NCBI GenBank assembly: GCA_963791495.1
Contig: CAWBST010000013.1
Location: forward strand, 310,001 to 374,000
Reading direction: 5' to 3'
Length of the DNA: 64,000 nucleotides
Origin: JAMXLO01 sp963791495
GTDB taxonomy: Bacteria > Pseudomonadota > Alphaproteobacteria > Acetobacterales > Acetobacteraceae
Under the pieces are notes generated by a model, which worked only from the letters and a program-made list of their open reading frames with translations, did no database searches and was not told the origin of the DNA. The number at the start of each line of letters is the position of its first letter. Positions within the stretch are counted from its first letter, which is position 1. Made by a program: the position numbers and the translations under genes. Below are positions 1-9,935 of this stretch, piece by piece.

Positions 1-1008
<1,008 letters not shown>

Positions 1009-1112
1009 GCGCGGGCTCCGGGTACGGCGGCGGCGATTAATCTACACGCCGCTGAGCGGTTGATGAACTGCTGCAGCCTTGAGCCGCGACCGTGAAGGGA
1101 CTGTAAATCCGG

Positions 1113-2282
1113 TCATCCGGTCCCGGTGATTACCGTATCGGGGAATTCCTCCCTAAGTCGTGGATACAGTTCCCGGGCAAAGGTCTTGATGCCAAGCACA
1201 GTCTCGTCGTGCTCCAGGAACCCGGCCTGGCCCATGATCAGCAGATGCCCGAAGCCGCCCACATGGTCATAGAGCTTCTTCATCTGCCGATACACCTGAT
1301 TGGGCGTGCCGGCGAACATGATGCCGGCCTCGATCGCGCCCTCCACGCTGGCCGACTTGCGGAATGCGCTCAGCGGGTGTTCCGCGCCACGCAGCATCGC
1401 GACGTTGGCCTGCACCGGCACATAGCCGGGCGGGTTCGCGATATGCGGCGGCACCTTGTTCGACGTGATGTACCACAGCAGCTTCTCCGCGCCGGCCCGG
1501 GCATCAGCCTCGTTCGGTGCGGTATAGACCATCGCCGCATAGGCCAGACGATGCGCCGGCACGTCGTTGCCGCGTCCCGCCTCGCGCCAGCCGCGGCGAT
1601 ATGCGTCGTACACCGCGCGCGTGCCGTCGAAACCGGTGAGGAATGTTGCCTGCACGTAGCCGTGCGCACCGACGCGTGCTGCGCCGCTGGGACTGGTCGT
1701 GCTGATCCAGATCGGCGGGTGTGGCTGCTGATAGCAGCGCGGCCAGATGTTCACCGCGCGATAGTGGAAGAAGCGGCCCTCATGGCTGAACGGGCCGTCG
1801 TGAGTTGTCCAGGTCTTGACGATGAGATCAAGCGCCTCCCATTCGCGCTCGTTCATCCGCACCGGGTTGCTGTTGGCGGGCAGCACCTCGTACGGCACGC
1901 CGCGCACGAAACCGGCTTCCAGGCGACCGCGCGACAGCACGTCGATCATCGCCATCTCTTCTGCCACGCGCACCGGCTGGCGGCGGTTGGCGATCGGATT
2001 GCCGAGAATCAAGAGGCGCGCCTTCTTGGACAGGCGTGCGAGCGCGGCGAGCACCAGCGGCGCGGCGGGATCGACGCACGTCGCCGTCTGGTGGTGCTCG
2101 TTGAGCATGATCTCCATGCCCTCGTCTTCGGCGATCAGCCATTCGTCGAGGAAACGGTCGTATAGCGCGGCACCCTTCTCCGGATCGTACACGCGGTTCG
2201 GCAGGCTGACGCGGATCGACTCGTATTCGTCGGCTGGCGGAAGGTAGGGATAGGCGTTCTCGCTGAAGTGCCAAGCCTTCAT
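1113..2282 (-). CDS. LLM class flavin-dependent oxidoreductase (luciferase-like)
   Basis: An FMN-dependent monooxygenase of the bacterial luciferase fold, about 389 residues; the substrate is unknown. Family hallmarks are the EHH motif near residue 65, the RLEAGFVRG strand, and conserved PPIWI and VGAHGY segments in the second half. The ATG at 2282 overlaps the TGA of the upstream hydrolase as TGATG, so the two are translationally coupled; a GTG three bases earlier is an alternative start. Pairing of such an enzyme with an alpha/beta hydrolase suggests oxygenation followed by hydrolysis of a small organic substrate, perhaps a xenobiotic. That pathway role is inference. Confidence 0.88.
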   Translation of the reverse strand: MKAWHFSENAYPYLPPADEYESIRVSLPNRVYDPEKGAALYDRFLDEWLIAEDEGMEIMLNEHHQTATCVDPAAPLVLAALARLSKKARLLILGNPIANRRQPVRVAEEMAMIDVLSRGRLEAGFVRGVPYEVLPANSNPVRMNEREWEALDLIVKTWTTHDGPFSHEGRFFHYRAVNIWPRCYQQPHPPIWISTTSPSGAARVGAHGYVQATFLTGFDGTRAVYDAYRRGWREAGRGNDVPAHRLAYAAMVYTAPNEADARAGAEKLLWYITSNKVPPHIANPPGYVPVQANVAMLRGAEHPLSAFRKSASVEGAIEAGIMFAGTPNQVYRQMKKLYDHVGGFGHLLIMGQAGFLEHDETVLGIKTFARELYPRLREEFPDTVITGTG

Positions 2283-3064
2283 CACACCGCTCCCGCTTCC
2301 AGGAATTGCAGCACCGCTCGCGCGAATGCCTCGGGCTGCTCCACATGTGGCGCGTGACCCGCCGCGGCGATCGTGGTCGTACGTGCATTCGGCAATAGCC
2401 GTGCATAGGCAGCGAGGTACTCGGCGGAGACAAGGCCATCACTCTCGCCGCGCAGGAACAGCGCCTGTGCAGTGACCCGATGCAGCCGGTGGCGCAGCTT
2501 GGGATTATGCATATACGGCTCCCACGACAGCAGGGCGAGCGTCTCACGGTTGCGCGCCGAAATCGCAAGCTGTTCGTCGCTGAGACGCGCAGGATCGACC
2601 CGCATGCGTTCCGGATCGTGGAACAGCAGCTTTTGCAGATCGCCCTGCGGCAGCGCGAAGATGTCGGGAACGTCGAGCCGATCAACTGGACCGGTCTTCA
2701 CGCCGACGGGGCCCACCAGCACAAGCCGCCGCACGGTCTTCGGCGCCTTGGTGGCAAGTTCGGCTGCAATCCAGCCGCCGATCGAGCAGCCGATCACATC
2801 CACCTGATCCAGTCTCAGCCGGTCGAGCAGTTCGAGGTGGATGTACGCGATGTCATCGACCGAATCGATCCAGTCGGGGAGGCTGGACGTCCCGAACCCG
2901 GGATGCGACGGCGCGATCAGCCGATGGCGCTCGGACAGCGGAGCGACGTAAGGATGCTCGGGCGCGAAGCCCTGCGCGCCGTGCAGGAAGAGAATCGGCG
3001 GACCTTCGCCGGCCTCGTACATCTCAAGCTCGACGCCGGCTATAGCAATGACCTGTCGTTGCAA
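2282..3064 (-). CDS. alpha/beta hydrolase
   Basis: A 260-residue soluble hydrolase of the alpha/beta fold. Visible elements are the oxyanion region LFLHGAQG near residue 27, the nucleophile elbow GCSIGG near residue 95, an acidic residue in GESDGL, and the catalytic His in AAGHAPHVEQP near the C-terminus, so the triad is complete. The start is a TTG at 3064, chosen because GGAGGGTG sits just upstream; no in-frame ATG fits better. It is the first gene of a two-gene unit with the luciferase-like gene, overlapping by one base. The substrate is unknown; C-C bond hydrolase or esterase activity are both possible. Confidence 0.88.
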   Translation of the reverse strand: MQRQVIAIAGVELEMYEAGEGPPILFLHGAQGFAPEHPYVAPLSERHRLIAPSHPGFGTSSLPDWIDSVDDIAYIHLELLDRLRLDQVDVIGCSIGGWIAAELATKAPKTVRRLVLVGPVGVKTGPVDRLDVPDIFALPQGDLQKLLFHDPERMRVDPARLSDEQLAISARNRETLALLSWEPYMHNPKLRHRLHRVTAQALFLRGESDGLVSAEYLAAYARLLPNARTTTIAAAGHAPHVEQPEAFARAVLQFLEAGAV

Positions 3065-3167
3065 GGGTCACCCTCCTCAGGTCTATTGGTTCCACCTTAG
3101 CGGCCCTTGCATCCTCGGTCACGCCACCCGCACAGTGGCGGGATAGCGAGCCGGAAGAGGTCAGCGC

Positions 3168-4157
3168 ATGAGCAAGCTCGAGCTCTCCATTGCGATCGGC
3201 GACTACGACCGGGTGCGCCCGCTGGTCGACGGCAGCGTGCAGATCGATGGCGTCGATCCCGTGTTCATGATGTTGGAGCCGGAGGAGATCTTCTTCCGCG
3301 CCTTCCGCCATGCCGACTTCGACATATGCGAGCTGTCGATGAGCAGCTTCACCGTGAAGACCGCGAACGGCGATTGTCCTTATGTCGGCGTGCCGGTGTT
3401 CCCGTCGCGCTCGTTCCGGCACAACTCGATCTATATCCGGACCGATCGGGGCATCGCCAAGCCGGAGGATCTAAAGGGGCGGCGCGTCGGCGTGCCGGAA
3501 TATCAGGTCACCGCCAATGTCTGGACGCGGGCGGCGCTGGAAGACGAGCACGGGGTGAAGCCTTCGGATATCGTCTGGGTGCGTGGCGGCTACGAACAGG
3601 TCGGACGCATCGAGAAGATCGCGCTCAACCTGCCGCCCGATGTGCACGTGGAGGATGCGCCGGACGGCGCCACCATTACCGGCATGCTGGCCAGCGGCAA
3701 GATCGATGCGGTGATCGGCCCGCGCGCTCCGTCCTGCTTCGGCCACCATCCACAGGTCGGCTGGCTTTATCCTGATCCCGCCGCCGCGGCGACCGCATGG
3801 TATCGCAGGACGCGCATCTTTCCGATCATGCACATTCTCGGCATCCGCCGAACTCTGGCGGAACGGCATCCCTGGCTGCCGGTCGCCGCCATGAAGGCGT
3901 TCGAGCAGGCGAAAGCGCGCGCGCTGGAGAAGCTGGGCGATGTCGCGGCGAGCAAGGTGACGCTGCCGTTCCTCGACGAACATCTGCATGCCGTGCGACG
4001 GCTGATGGGCGATGACTTCTGGCCTTACGGGCTGGATGCGAACCGCCACGTGCTCGAGGTCTTCCTGCGACGGCACCACGCCGAAGGGCTGTCACCGCGT
4101 GTGCTGGCGCCGGAGGAGCTGTTCCATCCGTCCACGCACGAGGTGCACCGGGTGTAA
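3168..4157 (+). CDS. 4,5-dihydroxyphthalate decarboxylase-like / substrate-binding-fold protein
   Basis: A 329-residue protein resembling Pht5-type 4,5-dihydroxyphthalate decarboxylases, which share the periplasmic binding-protein fold. Seen here: an N-terminal IAIGDYDRVRPL strand, the FDICELSMSS segment, KPEDLKGRRVGVPEY typical of this group, and a C-terminal PYGLDANR motif. There is no signal peptide, which favours a cytoplasmic enzyme over a transporter-binding subunit. It is transcribed divergently from the hydrolase/luciferase pair across a 103-bp gap. It may act on an aromatic acid, but decarboxylase activity is assumed from family naming only. Confidence 0.8.
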   Translation: MSKLELSIAIGDYDRVRPLVDGSVQIDGVDPVFMMLEPEEIFFRAFRHADFDICELSMSSFTVKTANGDCPYVGVPVFPSRSFRHNSIYIRTDRGIAKPEDLKGRRVGVPEYQVTANVWTRAALEDEHGVKPSDIVWVRGGYEQVGRIEKIALNLPPDVHVEDAPDGATITGMLASGKIDAVIGPRAPSCFGHHPQVGWLYPDPAAAATAWYRRTRIFPIMHILGIRRTLAERHPWLPVAAMKAFEQAKARALEKLGDVAASKVTLPFLDEHLHAVRRLMGDDFWPYGLDANRHVLEVFLRRHHAEGLSPRVLAPEELFHPSTHEVHRV

Positions 4158-4170
4158 TCCCGCGTATGCG

Positions 4171-6900
4171 CTATTTTTCGGCTGGCGGCCGGGACAGCTC
4201 CTCGAGCAAGGGCCGTAGCGCGTCCAGTTCGCTGCCGAAGCCGCCCCAGTCGCCTGACTTCAGTCGTTCGATAGCGCGCTCATAGTGTCCGAGCGCGTCA
4301 CGTGCTCGCTCGTTCACCGGACCCACAGGCGAAACGCCAGGGATCGTTGACAATACGGCCGTCGGTATGGACTGCTTGAACAGCGCTGCCAGTGCCGCGG
4401 GGAGCGTGTCCTCCATCACCACGCGATCGCCATACGCCGCGATCACCCGCTTGAGCTCCGGCAACTGGCCCAACTCGGCACGAAGGTACAACGGCGACAC
4501 ATACAGGATTGAGTTCTCGATCGGCACGACCAGGAGATTTCCTCGAAGCACTCGCGATCCCATCTGATTCCACAGCGATATCTGCTGCGAAATATCAGTG
4601 TTCTGATTGATGCGTGCCTCGATCTGGAACGGCCCGTAGACAAGTTTGTCCTTGGGGAACTCGTAGACAATAAGCTTGCCGTAATCGGGCGGATCGCAGC
4701 GCGCCGCGAGCCAGGCAATCATGTTCTCTCGCTGGCTCGGCGACATCGGCAACATGAGGAAGAACTCGGCACGCGGTTCACCCGGCAGGCGCATGATCAT
4801 GTAGTAAGGCGCCATCCTGGTGCCACCCGACTGGTTGCTGCCGTCGGAGGTTGTCGGTTCGCGGGGAAACTGCCAGAGATCCTCGCGATTGTAGAAGACC
4901 TCCGGCGTATCCATGTGATAGGCGCGATACTGCAGTGCCTGTAAGCGGAACAGGTCCTCCGGGTAGCGGATGTGCCGTTGCAGATCGGCGGGCATTGCGG
5001 CGAACGGCTTGAACAGCTCAGGGAAAATCCGTCGATAGGTGGCAATCACCGGGTCGGCGGTATCCATGACGTAGAACGTGACCGTCCCGTTGTAGGCATC
5101 GATCACCACCTTCACCGAATTGCGAATGTAGTTGATGTCACCGGTGGGCTGGGCGTAGGGGAACCAATCGCTGGTGGTGTAGGCATCCTGAATCCAGTAG
5201 AGTCGCCCGTCACTGATCACCACGTAAGGATCGTGATCCAGCTGCAGGAACGGCGCCAACGTCTCGATGCGATCTTGGATATTCCGATGCAGCATGATCC
5301 TGCTCTCGCTGGTGAGATAGCGGCTGAGCAGGATGTTCACATCGTCGAATTGCCAGGAGAACAGTGACCGCCAAGCTGCGCCACCGATCGCAATGCCGTC
5401 CGCGCCATCGTAATTCGCGTAAACGTTGTCCTTGCCCTTGGGGTAGTCGAACTCCGGCGTGCTGCCCTTCACGATCACGTATCCATTGGTGGACTGACCG
5501 AAATAGATGCGTGGCTCGGTGATGGCGGGACCGCCCGATGAGACCGGCGGAATGTCCTTCAGGTAGAAATTCGGCAGACCTTCAGTGGATTTCTCGGTCA
5601 CCGGAGACATGACGACGCCGTTGCCGTGGGTGAACAGCAGATGCAGGTTGACCCACGTCTGGGCGTTGGCCGACAGCAGCGAGGGTGCGAGTTCGCGCGC
5701 GGCGAGCATCACCTGGCGATAGGCGCCATCGATCTGGTAGCGATCGATGTCAACGTCGAGGAATCGATAGTAAGTACGGATCTCCTGAAGCTGCGCGTAG
5801 GTGTCCATCAACGGCTGCCAATCCCATAGCCGAATGTTGTCGATGGTGCCGCGATTGTCCTGCAGCGATTGGAATGTCAGCCCTTGCTCGGCGGGAAATG
5901 GCTTTACCGTGATCTGACGGAGATTGTACGCCTCGCGCGTAAGGGCGATGTTTCGCTGAATATACGGCGCCTCCAGCTGCAGCTCACTCGGCTTGACAAA
6001 GAACCGCTGGAACATCCCAGGAAGCAGTTCGCCGAACAGGAACGCGCTGCCAAACATCAGTGCAACCGCCGCAATGACCGGCCGATATGCGCGGAGCCAC
6101 ATGTTGGTCCACATGACAACCGCGGCGGCGGCGGAGAGACAAATCAGCAACCAGAGAACCGGCAGTTCTATATTGACATCGGTATAGCCGGCGCCGACAA
6201 CGATGCCGTTGTCGTTGTAAAGCAGCAGGTAACGGTCCAGCACATAGGACCAGGCCTTCACCGCGAAATAGACCCCCAGCAGTGCCGATCCGTGAGCGAC
6301 GACAACGGGCGAAAACCGCCAACGCCTGCTGTCCAGATTGATTTCGCCGTGCAGCACGTACACCGCACCAACCATGGCGCTGCTCAGAAGCAGCATCAAC
6401 ATCATCCAGTTCTTGAGCGCGGCGTAAACCGGCAGCGAGAACAGATAGAATCCGATGTCCTTGTCGAATAGCGGGTCGTTCTGACCGTAGGGAACCTGAT
6501 AGATGAACCGCAGGATCAGGTCCCATTTGCCCATCTCGGCCAGTGCAACCAGCAGTGCTATGATCAAGGCGCCGGCGAGAATGAGCAGGCGCCATGGCAG
6601 CAACAGCGATGCGGGTCCTCGTGATGGTGCGAAGCCCGGGCCGAACGTCGCAGGAAGTCGAAGCTGCAATGGTCGGGCGAGCCGCAGCGCGAGCCTTGCG
6701 TTGATCCAAAGCAGAAAGGCCGATACCGCGAAGATGGTCACGAAGAGAATCGTCTTGGTGGCGAATGCGGTCCAGAATACGCCGACATAGCCGACGCTCG
6801 AAAACCATGCCCAATCGACCACAATGCTGCTGGCTCGCCCGAGTGCGATCAGCGAGACCACGAAGGCGGCGATCGTCGCGCCGATGCCTTTCCAGGGCAT
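4171..6900 (-). CDS. UPF0182 family integral membrane protein
   Basis: About 909 residues. The first 300 carry roughly seven hydrophobic membrane segments (for example GATIAAFVVSLIALG and LILAGALIIALLVAL). A long extracytoplasmic part follows, with the family-typical PSELQLEAPYIQRNI, DNIRLWDW and EGLPNFYLKDIPP motifs. The function of UPF0182 is not established. The reading frame is open 258 bases further upstream. The ATG at 6900 is chosen because a strong GGAGGG ribosome-binding site precedes it and the hydrophobic N-terminus begins there. It is convergent with the decarboxylase-like gene, with a gap of only 13 bp. Confidence 0.9.
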   Translation of the reverse strand: MPWKGIGATIAAFVVSLIALGRASSIVVDWAWFSSVGYVGVFWTAFATKTILFVTIFAVSAFLLWINARLALRLARPLQLRLPATFGPGFAPSRGPASLLLPWRLLILAGALIIALLVALAEMGKWDLILRFIYQVPYGQNDPLFDKDIGFYLFSLPVYAALKNWMMLMLLLSSAMVGAVYVLHGEINLDSRRWRFSPVVVAHGSALLGVYFAVKAWSYVLDRYLLLYNDNGIVVGAGYTDVNIELPVLWLLICLSAAAAVVMWTNMWLRAYRPVIAAVALMFGSAFLFGELLPGMFQRFFVKPSELQLEAPYIQRNIALTREAYNLRQITVKPFPAEQGLTFQSLQDNRGTIDNIRLWDWQPLMDTYAQLQEIRTYYRFLDVDIDRYQIDGAYRQVMLAARELAPSLLSANAQTWVNLHLLFTHGNGVVMSPVTEKSTEGLPNFYLKDIPPVSSGGPAITEPRIYFGQSTNGYVIVKGSTPEFDYPKGKDNVYANYDGADGIAIGGAAWRSLFSWQFDDVNILLSRYLTSESRIMLHRNIQDRIETLAPFLQLDHDPYVVISDGRLYWIQDAYTTSDWFPYAQPTGDINYIRNSVKVVIDAYNGTVTFYVMDTADPVIATYRRIFPELFKPFAAMPADLQRHIRYPEDLFRLQALQYRAYHMDTPEVFYNREDLWQFPREPTTSDGSNQSGGTRMAPYYMIMRLPGEPRAEFFLMLPMSPSQRENMIAWLAARCDPPDYGKLIVYEFPKDKLVYGPFQIEARINQNTDISQQISLWNQMGSRVLRGNLLVVPIENSILYVSPLYLRAELGQLPELKRVIAAYGDRVVMEDTLPAALAALFKQSIPTAVLSTIPGVSPVGPVNERARDALGHYERAIERLKSGDWGGFGSELDALRPLLEELSRPPAEK

Positions 6901-6940
6901 ATTCCCTCCTACCCGACGACACCTGGACCGGTGCCGCGGC

Positions 6941-8053
6941 CTAGTTCGTCTCGCGCAGTCCCATTCGCGCCAGACGCGGCAGCACCTCGTCTCGGAAGAA
7001 CGGCAGCTCGTGGAGATAATTGACAAACGAGAGCGCGATACCCTTTGCGCCAGTGGCGGCAAGCTGTGCCAGTTCTTGCGCGACCGTGTCCGGATCGCCG
7101 ACGATCGGTACGCCGCCCATGCCGTTTGCCTGATGGTAGCGGCGCTCCTCGAAGTCATCGGGAAACTTGTCGCGTGTCACGCCACGCATCGCCATGATGC
7201 GATCCACCGCCGCCCAGTCGGCATTGTCGATCGCCCAATGGCGATAATACTGCTCTGCCTCCCGCTGTGTCGGCCGGCAGGTGATGACGCCCACGGTATA
7301 GACATCGATCTCGCGTCCTCCCTGCCGTGCCAGCGCCTTGACGTTGGCAATGTGCGCGGCGAACTCGTCAAGTTTCCCTTTCGGCGTCATCGAGAACAGT
7401 GCGTCGCAGTTGCGGATCGCGAACGCCTGGCCGGTCGGCGACGCACCGGCGTTCATCACGATCGGCCGGCCGCCGCCGTACGGCTTGGGCTTTGCACGAG
7501 CCTGGCGCAGTCGGATGTGATTGCCCTCGAAATCGAAGTCCTCGGCATCCGACCACGCGAGACGGATCGCATCGCACCATTCTTGCGCATACTCGTAGCG
7601 CGCCGCATGTTCACGCATCGTGACGCCGAACATGTCGAACTCACCCTCGTTCCAGCCACAGACTATGTTGAGGCCGAAGCGGCCCTGACCAATGTGGTCG
7701 GCGGTGACGAACTGCTTCGCCGCGATCAGCGGATGGATCAGCGGCGCGTGCACCGTGCCGAACACGGTCATCCGCTGCGTCGCAGCGAGAAGGCCGGCGG
7801 CCCAGGTGACAGTCTCCAGGGTCTCGCCCTGGTAGTCGGTGTCGCCGCCGTAGCCCTTCCAGCGGCCGACCGGCAGCATGAACTCGATGCCTGCTTCGTC
7901 CGCCATGCGCGCGAGGTGCAGGCAGTCCTCCCAACTTCCGCTCCAGCGTTCCGGCACCTTGGTGACGGCTCGCCCCGACGAACAGTTCGCACCGAACAGG
8001 CCGAGTTTCAGCCTGTTGCGGCTATGGAGTGCGAGACGATCCTGCATGCTCAT
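6941..8053 (-). CDS. LLM class flavin-dependent oxidoreductase, RutA-like
   Basis: A 370-residue luciferase-like FMN enzyme of the subgroup containing RutA and dimethylsulfone monooxygenase. This is supported by GRFGLNIVCGWNEGEFDMFG, RRYDY-like EHAARYEYAQE, and the late GIALSFVNYLHELPFF segment. The frame stays open to 8677, but the upstream part is the shadow of the neighbouring gene. The ATG at 8053 overlaps that gene's stop as ATGA, so the two are co-translated. The substrate is unknown. Family enzymes open pyrimidine rings or oxidise sulfones and amides. Confidence 0.88.
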   Translation of the reverse strand: MSMQDRLALHSRNRLKLGLFGANCSSGRAVTKVPERWSGSWEDCLHLARMADEAGIEFMLPVGRWKGYGGDTDYQGETLETVTWAAGLLAATQRMTVFGTVHAPLIHPLIAAKQFVTADHIGQGRFGLNIVCGWNEGEFDMFGVTMREHAARYEYAQEWCDAIRLAWSDAEDFDFEGNHIRLRQARAKPKPYGGGRPIVMNAGASPTGQAFAIRNCDALFSMTPKGKLDEFAAHIANVKALARQGGREIDVYTVGVITCRPTQREAEQYYRHWAIDNADWAAVDRIMAMRGVTRDKFPDDFEERRYHQANGMGGVPIVGDPDTVAQELAQLAATGAKGIALSFVNYLHELPFFRDEVLPRLARMGLRETN

Positions 8054-9099
8054 GAGAATGCGGGCGCGACCTGTTCCATGAAGCGCGCCATCTCGTCCTT
8101 CACCTGGGCATGCTGCTTCAGTCCCACGTTGAAATACAGGATCACCTCGTCGAAGCCCGCCGCATCTACCTTGTTCAGCACGTCGGTGATGTGCGCGGGC
8201 GAGCCCAGCAGCACCGAGTTCTCCGTCAGGTCTTCCGGTCGCACATTGTGCAGCCGCTCCACCATGGCGATGAAGTAGCGATAGCTCGGCGGCGCGGTCG
8301 AGGGATCGCCCGGGAAGGCGGGGATGACACACTCCTTGTAGTAGCGGATCTGACGCGCCCGCGCCGCCTGCTGCTGCGCATCGTCGTCGGCGAAGTGCGT
8401 GAAGTAGCTGCACATCAACCGGCCCGGTTGCCTGCCATGCTTCGCGCATGTCTCGTGGTACAGATCGCGCACCTGGCGCAGCCCGCCGAAGGTCATCGCC
8501 GCGGCAAACGGGGCGACGATCAGGCCGCATCCCAGCCGTGCCGCGAGCTCGATCGAAGGCTTGGAGAATGATGCGACATACGCGGGGATTGGCTGTTGCA
8601 CGGGTCGAGGCGTGATGGCGACATCGTCGAACGCATAGTGCCGGCCACGATGCGAGATAGGCGCCTCTGCCGACCACAGCCTGCGCACGATCTCCATGCC
8701 CTCCTCGAATATCGACTGGTTATCGTCGAACGACACGCCGAGAGGAAGGTATTCGTTGCGATCATAGCCGCGGCCAGCGGCGAAGTCCACGCGCCCACCG
8801 CTCAGCAAGTCGAGGCTCGCCCATTGTTCCGCCACGCGGATCGGATGATGCAGCGGCAGCACTGTGACCGCCGGCGCCAGCCGGATGCGCTGCGTGCGCG
8901 CGGCGATATAGGCGAGCGCCAGGTCTGGGCACGACAACACGCCAAGCGTGCCAAAATGATGCTCGCCGATCCACGCCGAGTGCATGCCGAGCGTCTCGGC
9001 ATATAGCGCCTCGTCGATGATGTCCGCGACGAGCTGGTTGGGTGAACGCGTGTTGTCGGCGTAGTGGTTGTCGCTCAGAGTGAAGTAGCCGAACTTCAT
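8050..9099 (-). CDS. LLM class flavin-dependent oxidoreductase
   Basis: A 349-residue luciferase-like oxidoreductase, from a different subgroup than the gene it overlaps. It shows the EHHFG motif near residue 46, PAVTVLPLHHPIRVAEQWA, and FAAGRGYDRNEY, the last being typical of alkanal-type flavin monooxygenases. The start is the ATG at 9099, giving the canonical MKFGYFTLSDN strand. An in-frame start at 9168 would add a nonconserved leader. Two adjacent and overlapping LLM genes suggest either a two-component enzyme like LuxAB or sequential oxidations; which is not decidable here. Confidence 0.87.
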   Translation of the reverse strand: MKFGYFTLSDNHYADNTRSPNQLVADIIDEALYAETLGMHSAWIGEHHFGTLGVLSCPDLALAYIAARTQRIRLAPAVTVLPLHHPIRVAEQWASLDLLSGGRVDFAAGRGYDRNEYLPLGVSFDDNQSIFEEGMEIVRRLWSAEAPISHRGRHYAFDDVAITPRPVQQPIPAYVASFSKPSIELAARLGCGLIVAPFAAAMTFGGLRQVRDLYHETCAKHGRQPGRLMCSYFTHFADDDAQQQAARARQIRYYKECVIPAFPGDPSTAPPSYRYFIAMVERLHNVRPEDLTENSVLLGSPAHITDVLNKVDAAGFDEVILYFNVGLKQHAQVKDEMARFMEQVAPAFS

Positions 9100-9489
9100 G
9101 GCGGATATTCCTTGGCCGAAGGGTAACCGCGCCAGACCAGACGGCGCGACAGGAGGTTCGTCGAACATCCGGGATTCTACAAGGCGAGGCTGTGCCAGGG
9201 CCGCTATCTTGCGGCCAGGGGATCCAGGGGCTTTTTCGCCGTGCTCACCAGCGCGGAACAGTTGAGCGCTCTACTGCCAAGAGGCACCCGCGCAATTTGG
9301 ATGGTTTGAGATCGAACAGGCCCGAGCGTGGCATTGCGAATTTCAACGTTGCGCCTAACGCGGAAGCAAGCGGTCTAGCTGGAGCGGTGAATTCTCGTGT
9401 GGAAGCTGGCGATCAAGGGGAAATTTTCGTGACAGCAGTCTCAGTTGCACGTATAGGCTTCTGAGAATGGAGACGCAGGGGGAACGGTA
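9100..9489. other. intergenic region without recognised gene
   Basis: About 390 bases upstream of the divergent 8050-9099 and 9490 genes. No reading frame here looks like protein and no RNA gene was recognised. Promoters for both sides presumably lie here, but no clear boxes were picked out. Confidence 0.5.
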
Positions 9490-9720
9490 TTGAAGTACGA
9501 GCGTAACGACGCTGTGCAACGGGCGGTCGCACGGGTAGCTTCGCGGTACTCGGTGCAGGAGTGGGAGGAGTTGCCGCCCCGCCAGAAAACACACGCCATC
9601 TATATTGAACTGCGGCAACTCGATGCTGCGACATGGGAGCAGCTTCGTCGGGCGCCAGGGCAGACCAGGTCCGGCAATGCCGCGGATGGTCGCGCCGCAA
9701 AGTCACCGTCGACCGCGTGA
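9490..9720 (+). CDS. small hypothetical protein
   Basis: A 76-residue predicted soluble protein with a TTG start preceded by an AGGGGGAA ribosome-binding site. The first 55 residues look like a genuine helical protein, with a RYSVQEWEELPPRQKT stretch followed by an acidic/hydrophobic helix. The tail is low-complexity. No domain is recognised. The opposite strand is also open across this region, so coding status rests mainly on the ribosome-binding site and amino-acid composition. Confidence 0.5.
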   Translation: MKYERNDAVQRAVARVASRYSVQEWEELPPRQKTHAIYIELRQLDAATWEQLRRAPGQTRSGNAADGRAAKSPSTA

Positions 9721-9935
9721 CTGATTGTAGCCGCGCCTTCCAAGGCCATTGCGCGAACTTTGCGGGCTGAGCACTACAGCCGTCGCGCCGCATCTTTATC
9801 CAACAAACGGTCACCAAGAAATCTGGACGGAACGTCTCGTTCAGTACGCGTCCAGCGCGATGCCCATTGTGTAATGCAGCCGGTGTGTGACATATCTTTC
9901 CGTTCGCGCCGACGTCCTGGCTAAGGAGCGAGCTA

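Noticed and set aside
8050..8677. N-terminal extension of the RutA-like gene to 8677
   Set aside because: The extension is the shadow of the overlapping LLM gene; the ATG at 8053 in an ATGA overlap is the expected start.
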